DNA of 64,000 bases from G965222505 sp965222505. Its GTDB lineage: Bacteria; Bacteroidota; Rhodothermia; Rhodothermales; DATKEJ01. The stretch spans positions 1,054,001-1,118,000 of the forward strand of contig OZ244956.1 in the NCBI GenBank assembly GCA_965222505.1, read 5' to 3'. Below, piece after piece: positions 1-8,290 of the stretch. The first letter of the stretch is position 1; each line of letters opens with the position of its first letter. A program made the translations under genes and the position numbers. Under the pieces are notes generated by a model. The model was not told where the DNA came from, did not search any database, and saw only the letters and a program-made list of their open reading frames with translations.

Positions 1-836
1 AGGTTGGAGGCAAACAACTGCCGCCGCCCGTCGACGAGTTTGCTCCGGTTGAACCGGTCGCCGGTTTTGAACGGCAATTCCCGCAGGATGAGCCCTTCGT
101 CCACCTGCACGTTGCCTTCCACGCGGATGTCTCCAAAGCGCGCCAGCGGCCCGGCATCCACCCGAAACTGTACATCCACAAAATTCGAGACCGAATCGAC
201 TTCGGTCCGTGAACATACCCTGCCAAAGGCATATCCCCGATTGTTGAGCCATTCCAGCGCCCGGTCCTGAATCCGAACGAGTTCAAACCGCGAGAGCCGG
301 TCGCCTACTTTCAGGTTGGCATTGGTCCGCCGGAAATTGCGCCACCGGACCCGGTTCGGCTCGCTGTACTGGTAGATGGCCGGCTTACCATCCGGCCCCA
401 GAAAGTCGATGTTCATAATCGACAGGGGCGGCCCTTCCTCAATCACAAACAACACCCGTACCGCATTGGCCGTGCTGTCATAATCCGCCGTATAATCCAC
501 AAACGGTTGCAAAAATCCGTTACGCTGATAATATCGACGAAGCCGGGCGACGTCTTTTTGTAACTCGACGGGATTAAACAGGAAGCGTTTGGCTTGCCAG
601 AAGGCGAGGTCGTCGAACGTGGTGGGGGCAGCGGTAACGATCTGGGCTTTGAGTTCGGCTGTGTCGAAGGTCTGGTTGCCTCGGAAGCGGACCTGTTTTA
701 CCTGTGTAGACGAGTTGACCAGATAGAGCGGAGCCTGGGCTAAAACGCCGATGGGAAGCAGCAATAGCATCCAAACGGCACATAGCCGGAGGCAAGGGGC
801 ACTACAGGTCGGTATGGGTACACGACGATGCGTCAC
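1..836 (-). CDS. Omp85/BamA-like outer-membrane protein with POTRA repeats (partial, C-terminus off the left edge)
   Basis: Reading leftwards from about 836 an uncut frame runs off the window. It begins with an export signal (RR, then a leucine-rich core LLLLPIGVLAQA) and continues with POTRA-like units: QVKQVRFRGNQTFDTAELKA near residue 38, a second with VLFVIEEGPP...IMNIDFLG, and a third with FGDIRVEGNVQVDEGLILRE. This beta-alpha-alpha-beta pattern is that of BamA/TamA proteins, which insert beta-barrels in the outer membrane; the barrel itself lies outside the window. I prefer a GTG start at 836, six bases after the upstream gene, because it supplies a basic n-region. An ATG at 770 would leave a very short signal. 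Close spacing suggests an operon with the YihY gene. Family is clear; BamA versus TamA-like paralog cannot be decided here. Confidence 0.8.
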   Translation of the reverse strand, partial: MTHRRVPIPTCSAPCLRLCAVWMLLLLPIGVLAQAPLYLVNSSTQVKQVRFRGNQTFDTAELKAQIVTAAPTTFDDLAFWQAKRFLFNPVELQKDVARLRRYYQRNGFLQPFVDYTADYDSTANAVRVLFVIEEGPPLSIMNIDFLGPDGKPAIYQYSEPNRVRWRNFRRTNANLKVGDRLSRFELVRIQDRALEWLNNRGYAFGRVCSRTEVDSVSNFVDVQFRVDAGPLARFGDIRVEGNVQVDEGLILRELPFKTGDRFNRSKLVDGRRQLFASN

Positions 837-842
837 AGCCGC

Positions 843-1817
843 TCAGGGTGAAACTTCCACCAGCGGTTCAGGCACCGGTGGCGGTGGTTCGCTGGCGGGT
901 AGTGGCGGCCCATGCAGGGTATATTTTTCGTGATGCAGTGCGGCAATCATTGCCCCGACGATGTACACCACACCGGAATAATACACCCAGAATACGAAGG
1001 CCAAAACCAGGCCGAACACCTCGCCGAGGGCCGTGATACTCCCGTCTTCGACCATCATGTTTTCGTACCGGTCAAACCGCCCCAGGTACTGCGCATAGAT
1101 CGTGAACGCATTTTTGGCTACTTCCCACAGGATACTGGTCACCAGTGCCCCCCACACGGCACTCCGTGCATTTGGGCGCGGGCATGGTGTGAAGTAGTAC
1201 ATCAGAAAAAACAGGAGGAATACAATCACGAAGGGCAAAATCAGTCCCAGCAGGGAGATGATCTTGATGCCGGCCCCCTGTACCGTCTCACCCGCCCCCG
1301 AGGTAGCCAACAGGACCAGGCTCTGGATGCGCAGGTATTGGACCAGCACCGTTAGGCCAAACAAAATGGTCGTCAGCAGCCCCATACGTAAGTCGGACAT
1401 GTAGCCCCGCACGATGGAGCGGCGCTGGTGGTGCGGGCCAAACACGTTGCCCACAATCACCCGCAGGGTACTGAACAGGGTAATGGCCACCACCAGCAAG
1501 CCGATGGCGCCGATCACGGTGATGGCACTACTGGCCCCGGCGAAGGTCAGCATGGCCTGGATGAGTTGTTCGCTCTGGGAATTGGGCAGGAACGTGCGGA
1601 TGAAGTCCGCCATGTTGAAAAAGAGTTCCTCGCGCTTGAGGAAGATCCCGAAGATCCCGACGGCCAGAAAGGTCAGGGGTACAAAGGCGATGAGCATCTT
1701 GAAGGCAATGGCTCCACACCAGAGGAACACATCTTCATGTAAAAAACGCTGGATGACCCCTCGGGTATAGTAGGTAGCCAGATTCAGAACATGCGCTATC
1801 GGTTTTGGAAGGGTCAT
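843..1817 (-). CDS. YihY/virulence factor BrkB family membrane protein
   Basis: About 324 residues with roughly six hydrophobic segments. The N-terminal region (FLHEDVFLWCGAIAFKMLIA) and the later GALVTSILWEVAKNAFTIYA and YSGVVYIVGAMIAALHHEK stretches match the YihY/BrkB family. These are inner-membrane proteins of uncertain function, once called ribonuclease BN in error. The C-terminus is a proline-rich tail. A TTG six codons upstream (1835) could also start the frame; I chose the ATG at 1817. The gene ends six bases before the Omp85-like gene on the same strand, so the two are probably co-transcribed. Confidence 0.85.
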   Translation of the reverse strand: MTLPKPIAHVLNLATYYTRGVIQRFLHEDVFLWCGAIAFKMLIAFVPLTFLAVGIFGIFLKREELFFNMADFIRTFLPNSQSEQLIQAMLTFAGASSAITVIGAIGLLVVAITLFSTLRVIVGNVFGPHHQRRSIVRGYMSDLRMGLLTTILFGLTVLVQYLRIQSLVLLATSGAGETVQGAGIKIISLLGLILPFVIVFLLFFLMYYFTPCPRPNARSAVWGALVTSILWEVAKNAFTIYAQYLGRFDRYENMMVEDGSITALGEVFGLVLAFVFWVYYSGVVYIVGAMIAALHHEKYTLHGPPLPASEPPPPVPEPLVEVSP

Positions 1818-1915
1818 GTAAGATGCCTGTTGCAACCGGGGTCAAGATTGCCCTGCGTCCTCCATGTACGTAGGGCAACAAAGAAAGGATTCCCCTGAAA
1901 GCCAAAAGTTCATCA

Positions 1916-1945
1916 GGTGCCCGAGCCCACTACAGATCGGGCACC
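1916..1945 (-). terminator. Possible terminator after clpX
   Basis: Just beyond the clpX stop on the minus strand, GGTGCCCGA (1916-1924) pairs with TCGGGCACC (1937-1945), a 9-bp stem with a 12-base loop. A short T run follows about ten bases later in the transcript direction. The stem is perfect but the T tract is weak, so it could also be a repeat hairpin. Confidence 0.4.
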
Positions 1946-1962
1946 ATAGGGGCATGGGGCGC

Positions 1963-3231
1963 TCAGGCTGTTGCCTTATGGGTCGTAAAGATGGGTTGGG
2001 TGCCGGTTGCGATGGTATCGGCGGTAATGCGGCAGGTGGCGACGTTGGTGATGGAATGAATGTCGAACATGATGTCGAGCATTCGCTTCTCCATGATCGA
2101 GCGCAGGCCCCGTGCACCTGTACCGAGGGTTTCGGCCCGGCTGACGATTACTTCCAGTGCGTCTTCATCAAACGAGAGGTCGATGCCGTCCATCGCGAAC
2201 AATTTCTGATACTGCCGCACCAGGGCGTTTTTGGGCTGCGTCAGGATTTTCATCATGGCATCCTGGGAGAGCGGAGACAGTGCAGAAATCACGGGCAGCC
2301 GACCAATAAACTCGGGGATCAGCCCAAATTGCAGCAGGTCGTCCGGCTCTACCGAGGTCAGCATCATGGGGTCGTCCTTGCGATAGGTTTTCTGTTGGTT
2401 GCTGGCCAGGAAGCCCATTGCATGCGTGGACAGGCGGCGGGCAATGATTTCCTGTAAGCCTTCGAAGGCCCCACCACAGATAAACAGGATGTTACTGGTA
2501 TCGATATTGATGAGGTTCTGCTCGGGGTGTTTGCGGCCACCTTTCGGGGGCACCCCCGCCACGGTGCCTTCCAGAATTTTGAGCAGGGCTTGCTGAACCC
2601 CCTCGCCCGAGACATCGCGGGTGATAGAGGCATTGTCCGCCTTGCGGGCGATCTTGTCGATTTCGTCAATGTAGATGATGCCGCGCTGGGCTTCGGCCAC
2701 ATTAAATTCGGCGGCATGCAACAGGCGGGACAGGATAGATTCCACATCCTCGCCCACATACCCGGCCTCGGTCAGAGCTGTGGCATCTGAAATCGAGAAG
2801 GGTACATCCAGCACTTTGGCCAGTGTGCGGGCCAGGAGCGTCTTGCCGGTCCCGGTCGGGCCCACCAGCAGGATATTCGATTTTTCGATCTCGACTTCTT
2901 CGAAGTTGTGGACGTAATCTTCGGTGTCGATCCGTTTGTAATGGTTGTAAACGGCGACCGAAAGGGCCTTCTTGGCCTCGTGTTGCCCAATGACGTGCTC
3001 GTCCAGGGCGGTTTTGATTTCGTGAGGCGTGAGTTGCCGGCGGGGGGCGGTCCGGGCTGTGGTGGAAACCGGGCGTTTGCCAACGGTTTCATTGTTGACG
3101 ATACCAGCGGCATCATTCACGCAGCGGTCACAAATGTAAACCCCGGGTCCGGCGACCATCGAGCTTACTTCATGCGCCGTGCGTCCACAAAAGGAACACC
3201 GTATTATTTCGTTATCGTGCCGATCACTCAT
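1963..3231 (-). CDS. clpX: ClpX, ATPase subunit of the Clp protease
   Basis: Full-length 422-residue ClpX. The N-terminal zinc domain has Cys12, Cys15, Cys34 and Cys37 (CSFC...CDRC). The AAA+ domain shows Walker A GPTGTGKT around residue 124, Walker B IIYIDEIDKI near 190, a RKHPEQ loop segment and the C-terminal SRAETLGTGARGLRSIMEKR sensor-2 region. ClpX unfolds tagged proteins and feeds them to ClpP in the cytoplasm; no clpP lies nearby. The IGF-type loop that contacts ClpP is not obvious as IGF: the segment reads LIPEFIGRLPVI then LSQDAMMKIL. The ATG is at 3231; the stop is followed by a hairpin. The next gene on the other side is divergent. Confidence 0.97.
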   Translation of the reverse strand: MSDRHDNEIIRCSFCGRTAHEVSSMVAGPGVYICDRCVNDAAGIVNNETVGKRPVSTTARTAPRRQLTPHEIKTALDEHVIGQHEAKKALSVAVYNHYKRIDTEDYVHNFEEVEIEKSNILLVGPTGTGKTLLARTLAKVLDVPFSISDATALTEAGYVGEDVESILSRLLHAAEFNVAEAQRGIIYIDEIDKIARKADNASITRDVSGEGVQQALLKILEGTVAGVPPKGGRKHPEQNLINIDTSNILFICGGAFEGLQEIIARRLSTHAMGFLASNQQKTYRKDDPMMLTSVEPDDLLQFGLIPEFIGRLPVISALSPLSQDAMMKILTQPKNALVRQYQKLFAMDGIDLSFDEDALEVIVSRAETLGTGARGLRSIMEKRMLDIMFDIHSITNVATCRITADTIATGTQPIFTTHKATA

Positions 3232-3316
3232 GGTGGGTAATTTAGGTTGCCTCTAACCACGTACCTGAATACGCGTTAAAACTTGAAACGCGGTAAGATA
3301 AAAAAAAATAGTGGAT

Positions 3317-3430
3317 GTTCTACGTTCTAAGTTCTAAGTTCTACGTTCTGCGTTCTAAGTTCTACGTTTTGTGACATGAACCCTACACGAAAAGCGTGGT
3401 ACATCGCACGTAGAACGTCGCACGTAGAAC
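3317..3430. repeat. Heptamer repeat arrays in the clpX/glycosyltransferase divergent spacer
   Basis: From 3317 to 3365 there are seven imperfect 7-bp units based on GTTCTAC (variants GTTCTAA, GTTCTGC). From 3410 to 3430 three units in the opposite orientation (GTAGAAC, GTCGCAC, GTAGAAC) end three bases before the ATG of the next gene. GTAGAAC is the reverse complement of GTTCTAC, so both belong to the family also seen at 20461. The arrays occupy most of the 202-bp spacer, including the place where a ribosome-binding site would sit. Confidence 0.85.
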
Positions 3431-3433
3431 GTT

Positions 3434-4558
3434 ATGCACCTCGCCGTCTTGGGCAATGCCCGGAGTTATCATTTCCGAAAGTGGCTACCGGCCCTGGCTG
3501 AACGCGAGGGGCTGAAGGTCTCTTTGCTCTCGTTTCAGGCTCCGGACGAGCCGCTGCCAGGGGTCGTTTTTTTTCAACTCAGCCCGCCCATCAGTCGTAA
3601 GGGACATTTTCGGTATTATGATTATTGGGGTTCCACGCGGCCTTTGTGCGCCCTGCTCAAGCAAATCGGGGCCGATGTCCTGATGGCCTCCTATGCGACC
3701 CACTATGGGTTGATGGGAGCCCGGAGCGGCTTTCATCCCTTTGTGTTGCAAACCTGGACCCTGGACCTGTCCGTCTACCCTTGGAAAGGCTGGAAACAGG
3801 TTTTCTTCCGTCCGATGGTCCGGTATGCCCTTCGCCGTGCCGACCTCATCACCACCGACGGCCCCGCCCTGGCTGAGATCGGCCGTGCCCGTTTCCCGGA
3901 CGTGGCCCACAAGATAGTCTCGACCGCCTGGGGCATTCGCCTGGCTGACTATGCCCCCCGCCCCGGCCTTCGCGCCGAAGCCCGAACCGCATGGAATATC
4001 CCCTCGGAAGCCCCTCTACTGACCCATGGACGCGGGGTGTACTACTGGTACCGCCCGGAGGCCGTCTTGCCCGCCTTGCTCCGGACCCTGGCAACACACC
4101 CGGAAGCCTATGCGCTGGTCCTCACCTTGGGCCAGGACCGCACCCCGGAGGTTCAGCAAATGCTGGATGCCCTGGCTGCACACCCCCGCGCACGCATCGC
4201 CGACCGGTTTTTGAGCCGAGAAACCATGCGAGGGGTCTGGGCCATGACGGATGCGTTTATTTCCTTCCCGCCGTACGACGGCATCTCGGAGAGTGTACTG
4301 GAAGGCATGTACGCCGGGGCCATCCCCATCGTAAGCGATATCCTCTCCAACCGTGCCTTCCTGGATGCCGATACCCAGGCCGTATACGTCGATGGCCACG
4401 ATGCCGAGGCCGTTTATCGCGCCCTCAGCCGGGTCCTGGACCACCTGCCGGACTTCAAGGCCCAGATGGCTCCGATCAACAAACAGTGGGTTGAAATCCA
4501 TGCTACCATCGAAGGCACCGCCCGGCAACTGCATGAAATATTCCAGGCCATTCTATAA
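3434..4558 (+). CDS. Glycosyltransferase, GT4-like
   Basis: A 374-residue protein with the two-domain GT-B look. The start MHLAVLGNARSYHFRKWLPA resembles the first beta strand and sugar-acceptor loop of GT4 enzymes. The C-terminal half contains DAFISFPPYDGISESVLEGM and GAIPIVSD, the E-x7-E-like donor-nucleotide motif. It probably transfers a sugar from a nucleotide donor to a surface glycan at the inner membrane. No transmembrane segment is evident. It opens a plus-strand run of glycan genes (MBOAT, SGNH, epimerase, aminotransferase). The ATG at 3434 is the first in frame and directly follows a heptamer array. Substrate unknown. Confidence 0.85.
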   Translation: MHLAVLGNARSYHFRKWLPALAEREGLKVSLLSFQAPDEPLPGVVFFQLSPPISRKGHFRYYDYWGSTRPLCALLKQIGADVLMASYATHYGLMGARSGFHPFVLQTWTLDLSVYPWKGWKQVFFRPMVRYALRRADLITTDGPALAEIGRARFPDVAHKIVSTAWGIRLADYAPRPGLRAEARTAWNIPSEAPLLTHGRGVYYWYRPEAVLPALLRTLATHPEAYALVLTLGQDRTPEVQQMLDALAAHPRARIADRFLSRETMRGVWAMTDAFISFPPYDGISESVLEGMYAGAIPIVSDILSNRAFLDADTQAVYVDGHDAEAVYRALSRVLDHLPDFKAQMAPINKQWVEIHATIEGTARQLHEIFQAIL

Positions 4559-4696
4559 AACATGCCCACCGTATCCTACGCTCTTCATTTAGATTCCGTA
4601 TTACAAGAACGTTCGATACCGCTTTGCGTGTTAATATTGTCCGGTTAACGTTCAGCATCTGCACCCCATGCTCTCTTTCCCTCTGCACGAGATTTT

Positions 4697-6124
4697 ATGG
4701 TTTTCAATTCGCTTACCTTTCTGGCCTTCTTCAGTCTGGTGCTCTTGCTGCATTCGCTTCCGCTCTCCTGGACGTTTAAGAAAAGCAACCTGTTGGTGGC
4801 CAGCTATCTTTTTTACGCTGCCTGGAACCCACCCTTTGTTATTCTCATCTGGATTTCAACCATCATAGACTGGTTTGCCGCCCGATGGATGTATCAAGCA
4901 GAAACCCAGCGAAAAAAACGAGGCTTTCTTCTGCTGAGCCTGTGTGTTAACCTGGGATTACTAAGTTTTTTCAAGTACGGCAATTTTTTCCTTGACAGCT
5001 TTGTAAATCTGGCACAGGGCCTCGGCATTCTGTATCACCCGCCTCAGCTTGATATTATTCTGCCGGTTGGCATTTCCTTTTATACGTTTCAAACGCTGTC
5101 TTACACCCTCGACATCTACCGCGGCAATGGGAGACCGTGGCCGTCTTTTCTGGACTTCGCCCTGTTTGTCACCTTCTTCCCACAGTTGGTGGCAGGACCC
5201 ATTGTGCGAGCGGTTGATTTTCTTCCGCAATGCAGTACGCCACGCCAGGCATCACGCCAGCAACTCGGATGGGGATTATCGCTAATGGTAATCGGCCTAT
5301 TTGAAAAGGTGTTCCTGGCCGACGGCCTCATGGCCCTTGTGGCAGACCAAGTATACGGTTCGGCGTCGGCCCCCAATTTTACGGAGGCTTGGACAGGCAC
5401 CTTGGCCTTCTCGGCCCAAATCTTTTTTGACTTTGCGGGCTATTCCACCATAGCCATTGGCGCGGCCTTGTGTTTGGGTTTTGTTTTACCGGATAACTTC
5501 CGTTTCCCTTACGCCGCCATCGGCTTTTCAGATTTCTGGAGACGGTGGCACATTTCCCTTTCGACCTGGCTCCGAGATTACCTTTACATTCCGCTAGGTG
5601 GCAATCGGAAAGGGACGCGCCGAACGTACATCAATCTGATGTTAACGATGCTCATCGGGGGATTGTGGCACGGTGCGTCGTGGCGGTTTGTTGTGTGGGG
5701 TGGCTTACATGGTATTTACCTTGCCGTCGAACGTCTGCTGCGCGCATACTGGGGCAAGAAGGTTCGCTGGACGGAGCGATGGTATGGCCAAGTGTTACTT
5801 ACCCTATTGACTTACTATTTGGTATGCATTACATGGGTCTTTTTTAGAGCGTCCTCTTTTGAACAAGCCTTCACGTTGATCTCTGCCATGCTTGGCTTTA
5901 CACACCCGCCCGGCCTTCAATCGCTACGCCTGATCTACATTGCGACGGTATTTGGTGTTACCCTTTTCCTTCTGATCGGCCATCGGTTCATGCGCAACCG
6001 AACCCTGGAATCCGTTGCGGATCGCTTGCCCTGGTGGACCAAAAGCCTAGCCCTTGCGTTGATGTTGATCGGCGTTCTACTTGCCCCTGGTGATCAAAAT
6101 GCCTTCATCTATTTCCAATTCTAA
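4697..6124 (+). CDS. MBOAT family O-acyltransferase (AlgI-like)
   Basis: A 475-residue polytopic protein with about ten hydrophobic segments. Diagnostic motifs include LPVGISFYTFQTLSYTLDIY, FFPQLVAGPIVRA, FWRRWHISLSTWLRDYLYIP and LIGGLWHGASWRFVVWGGLH, which carry the conserved tryptophan/histidine pairs of membrane-bound O-acyltransferases. AlgI-type members move acetyl groups across the membrane for acetylation of extracellular polysaccharides. It overlaps the next gene, whose SGNH-like product is a usual partner, so the pair probably O-acetylates the glycan made here. The 138-bp spacer before it has no gene. Visibly richer in A+T than its neighbours, compatible with an exchanged glycan cassette. 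Confidence 0.93.
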   Translation: MVFNSLTFLAFFSLVLLLHSLPLSWTFKKSNLLVASYLFYAAWNPPFVILIWISTIIDWFAARWMYQAETQRKKRGFLLLSLCVNLGLLSFFKYGNFFLDSFVNLAQGLGILYHPPQLDIILPVGISFYTFQTLSYTLDIYRGNGRPWPSFLDFALFVTFFPQLVAGPIVRAVDFLPQCSTPRQASRQQLGWGLSLMVIGLFEKVFLADGLMALVADQVYGSASAPNFTEAWTGTLAFSAQIFFDFAGYSTIAIGAALCLGFVLPDNFRFPYAAIGFSDFWRRWHISLSTWLRDYLYIPLGGNRKGTRRTYINLMLTMLIGGLWHGASWRFVVWGGLHGIYLAVERLLRAYWGKKVRWTERWYGQVLLTLLTYYLVCITWVFFRASSFEQAFTLISAMLGFTHPPGLQSLRLIYIATVFGVTLFLLIGHRFMRNRTLESVADRLPWWTKSLALALMLIGVLLAPGDQNAFIYFQF

Positions 6125-7100
6125 CAGCCGCCTTCCCCAAGAGCAATGGGGCAAGGTCTGGACGTTGACCTTTATCATCCTCATAGGTGCTTTCGGTACC
6201 TTTGAGTGGATAATCCGTCAGGAAGGATTCGTCCCGTCTGTTTCCGATGATGCCCGGCTGTGGGCCGTCCAACGGGCCCAAGTTCCCGAGAATGACCCCA
6301 ATGCTATTGTCTTGCTTGGTTCCTCTCGCTCGCTATGTGGAATGAACCTGGATGCTCTCGAAACAACCCTGGGGACCAAGCCTATCCAGCTTGCTGGAAT
6401 TGGCTCAAGTCCTGTGCCGATCCTCAAGCATCTCGCCGAAGAATCAGATTTTAAGGGTCTCATCCTGTGCGAAGTAACCCCCAGGCTTTTCTACTCCAAG
6501 CACCGCAATAAGCATCCAGAACGCGTCCTTGGAACCTATGCTTCGGTGCAATCCAGCTTGTTTGGACTTACGGAGCGCCGCTTATCCGTCGCAGTAGAAT
6601 CCTACATTGTTAGCCTGAGCAGTGCACTCCAACTTGAAGAATTGATCAAAGCCCTTATCCGGCAGCAATGGCCTATACCAAACCGAACCGTCCAGGCCAA
6701 CCGTCAGTGTAACTTTAACCCTTGGAAGCAAGAACACTTCCCTCCCCCTCCTAGCCCACCTTTTTCTAAAAGCCCCAAACTCTCTAATACCGAACGCGAA
6801 ATAATTGCTGAAGTAAAGGGCTACATTGATACCCTCCGACAAAGAGGAGGTGATGTGATCTTTAAGTATATTCCGTCTTCTGGGAAACAACGTGAAATGG
6901 AAGAACGATACTATCCACGGGATCCGTATTGGTATACCCTTTTGTCTGAAACCAACACCCGCGGCATCCACAGCGATGATGAACCCACACTCGCTTCCTT
7001 CCAACCCCATGCCGATGATAGCCATTTGGATTTTGACGATGCGGAGTCGTTCAGCCGCAACTTAGGCCAGGTGATCAAAACCCGAATGGAACAACCATGA
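6099..7100 (+). CDS. Membrane-anchored SGNH-hydrolase-like protein, partner of the MBOAT enzyme
   Basis: About 333 residues. One N-terminal membrane segment (VWTLTFIILIGAFGTFEWII) is followed by a periplasmic domain. IVLLGSSRSLCGMNLDAL gives a GxS-type nucleophile near the start of the domain, and DSHLDFDDAESF near the end supplies the Asp-x-x-His-like pair, both typical of SGNH/AlgX/DltD-like acetyltransferases. Such proteins take acyl groups from MBOAT partners and load them on glycans. I chose the ATG at 6099; a TTG at 6081 is possible. It overlaps the MBOAT gene by 26 bp and ends in an ATGA overlap with the epimerase, so all three are likely translated together. Family assignment rests on motifs and context only. 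Confidence 0.65.
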   Translation: MPSSISNSNSRLPQEQWGKVWTLTFIILIGAFGTFEWIIRQEGFVPSVSDDARLWAVQRAQVPENDPNAIVLLGSSRSLCGMNLDALETTLGTKPIQLAGIGSSPVPILKHLAEESDFKGLILCEVTPRLFYSKHRNKHPERVLGTYASVQSSLFGLTERRLSVAVESYIVSLSSALQLEELIKALIRQQWPIPNRTVQANRQCNFNPWKQEHFPPPPSPPFSKSPKLSNTEREIIAEVKGYIDTLRQRGGDVIFKYIPSSGKQREMEERYYPRDPYWYTLLSETNTRGIHSDDEPTLASFQPHADDSHLDFDDAESFSRNLGQVIKTRMEQP

Positions 7101-8104
7101 AAAACGTTTCTACCCCACTCCATTGCCTAGTAACCGGCGGTGCCGGATTTATCGGCTCGCACCTGGTGGATGCGTTGCTCGCCGAAGGCCACCACGTTAC
7201 CGTGGTCGATAACCTGTCCACGGGTCGCTCGGGCAACTTGGCCCATCTGGAAAACCATGACCGCTTTCGGTTCATGCAGGTAGACGTCCAGGACCGCGCC
7301 CTGATGGCCCCGCTGGTCGCCGGGTGCGACGAGTTGTACCACCTGGCCTCCTATGTAGGGGTCAAGCTGGCCTCCCAGACCTCCAGCCAGACGATCCTGA
7401 ACAACCTCCGCAACATTGACACGCTGCTGGATCTGGTCACGCATTACCGGCCCCGCTTCCTGCTGACCTCCACTTCGGAAATCTACGGCAAGGCTCTTGA
7501 CGTCAAAGCCGGCCCTGAAATGGGCCTGACCGAACACGCCGACCGCGTCTACGGCTCCACGGAGGTACACCGTTGGTCGTATGCCGGGGTCAAAGCAGTG
7601 GAAGAATTTCTGACCCTGGCCAAACATCATGAGGAGGGGTTGCACACGGTCATCGTGCGCCTGTTTAATGTGATCGGCCCGCGTCAGGTGGGGCGCTATG
7701 GCCCCGTGGTGCCCCGATTCATCGACCAAGCCCTGGCCGGTGATCCGATTACGATTTACGGCACAGGCCAGCAGCGGCGGTGTTTCACAGACGTACGCGA
7801 TGCCATCAGCGCCACCCTGCTGCTCATGCGCCGTCCTGAATGCGCCGGGGAAGTGTACAACATCGGCGGAAGCGCCCCCGTTACGATCCGTACCCTTGCC
7901 GAAACCATCCTGCGCTTGACGGAGAGCACCTCAAAACTGGAATTTGTGCCCCACGAATCCGTCTTCGGCGAACACTTTGAAGACGTCAACCTGCGCATCC
8001 CGGACACCGCCAAACTTACCAAAGAAACCGGGCTCGAAATCAACCGCACCCTGGACGATATTTTGGCTTACATCATTGCGGCGCATCCGATGGTGAAGGG
8101 TTAG
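7097..8104 (+). CDS. NAD-dependent epimerase/dehydratase (extended SDR, sugar-nucleotide)
   Basis: A 335-residue extended short-chain dehydrogenase. The Rossmann motif GGAGFIGSHLVDALL lies near residue 9, followed by VVDNLSTGR for NAD recognition. STSEIYG and the YAGVK catalytic pair (Tyr162, Lys166) are present, then VIVRLFNVIGPRQVGRYG and the sugar-binding segment ending RRCFTDVRDA. It most resembles UDP-glucose 4-epimerases and UDP-glucuronate decarboxylases, acting in the cytoplasm to make a nucleotide sugar. The ATGA overlap couples it to the SGNH gene. Its TAG stop lies within a dispersed repeat. Exact substrate cannot be read from sequence. Confidence 0.88.
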   Translation: MKNVSTPLHCLVTGGAGFIGSHLVDALLAEGHHVTVVDNLSTGRSGNLAHLENHDRFRFMQVDVQDRALMAPLVAGCDELYHLASYVGVKLASQTSSQTILNNLRNIDTLLDLVTHYRPRFLLTSTSEIYGKALDVKAGPEMGLTEHADRVYGSTEVHRWSYAGVKAVEEFLTLAKHHEEGLHTVIVRLFNVIGPRQVGRYGPVVPRFIDQALAGDPITIYGTGQQRRCFTDVRDAISATLLLMRRPECAGEVYNIGGSAPVTIRTLAETILRLTESTSKLEFVPHESVFGEHFEDVNLRIPDTAKLTKETGLEINRTLDDILAYIIAAHPMVKG

Positions 8105-8250
8105 TGGTACGCTCGCGGACCGGAACATTAGGCCACATCGTAGGAATGCGTCCAGGCGCTCGCTCGTTGTTAGTGGTACGCTCGCAGAACCAAAGATCTG
8201 CCTCTTCCATCGTCTAGGCTGCTCGCTCGTTGCGGGTTGTCCAGGAACTT
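8100..8250 (+). repeat. Two modules of the GTACGCTCGC repeat family
   Basis: The 186-bp spacer between epimerase and aminotransferase holds two successive modules of about 65-70 bp. Each opens GTTAGTGGTACGCTCGC (8100 and 8168) and closes GCTCGCTCGTT. The first carries the shared core GGCCACATCGTAGG. The epimerase stop TAG is part of the first module's GTTAG. Related modules occur near 18850, 20268, 22228, 24770 and 46276. Confidence 0.75.
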
Positions 8251-8290
8251 TTAAGCACACGCTATCCCCCTAACAACTAACAACTCCCCC

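Noticed and set aside
4..270. Plus-strand gene at the left edge
   Set aside because: It is the shadow of the Omp85-like protein on the other strand, whose POTRA motifs are clear.
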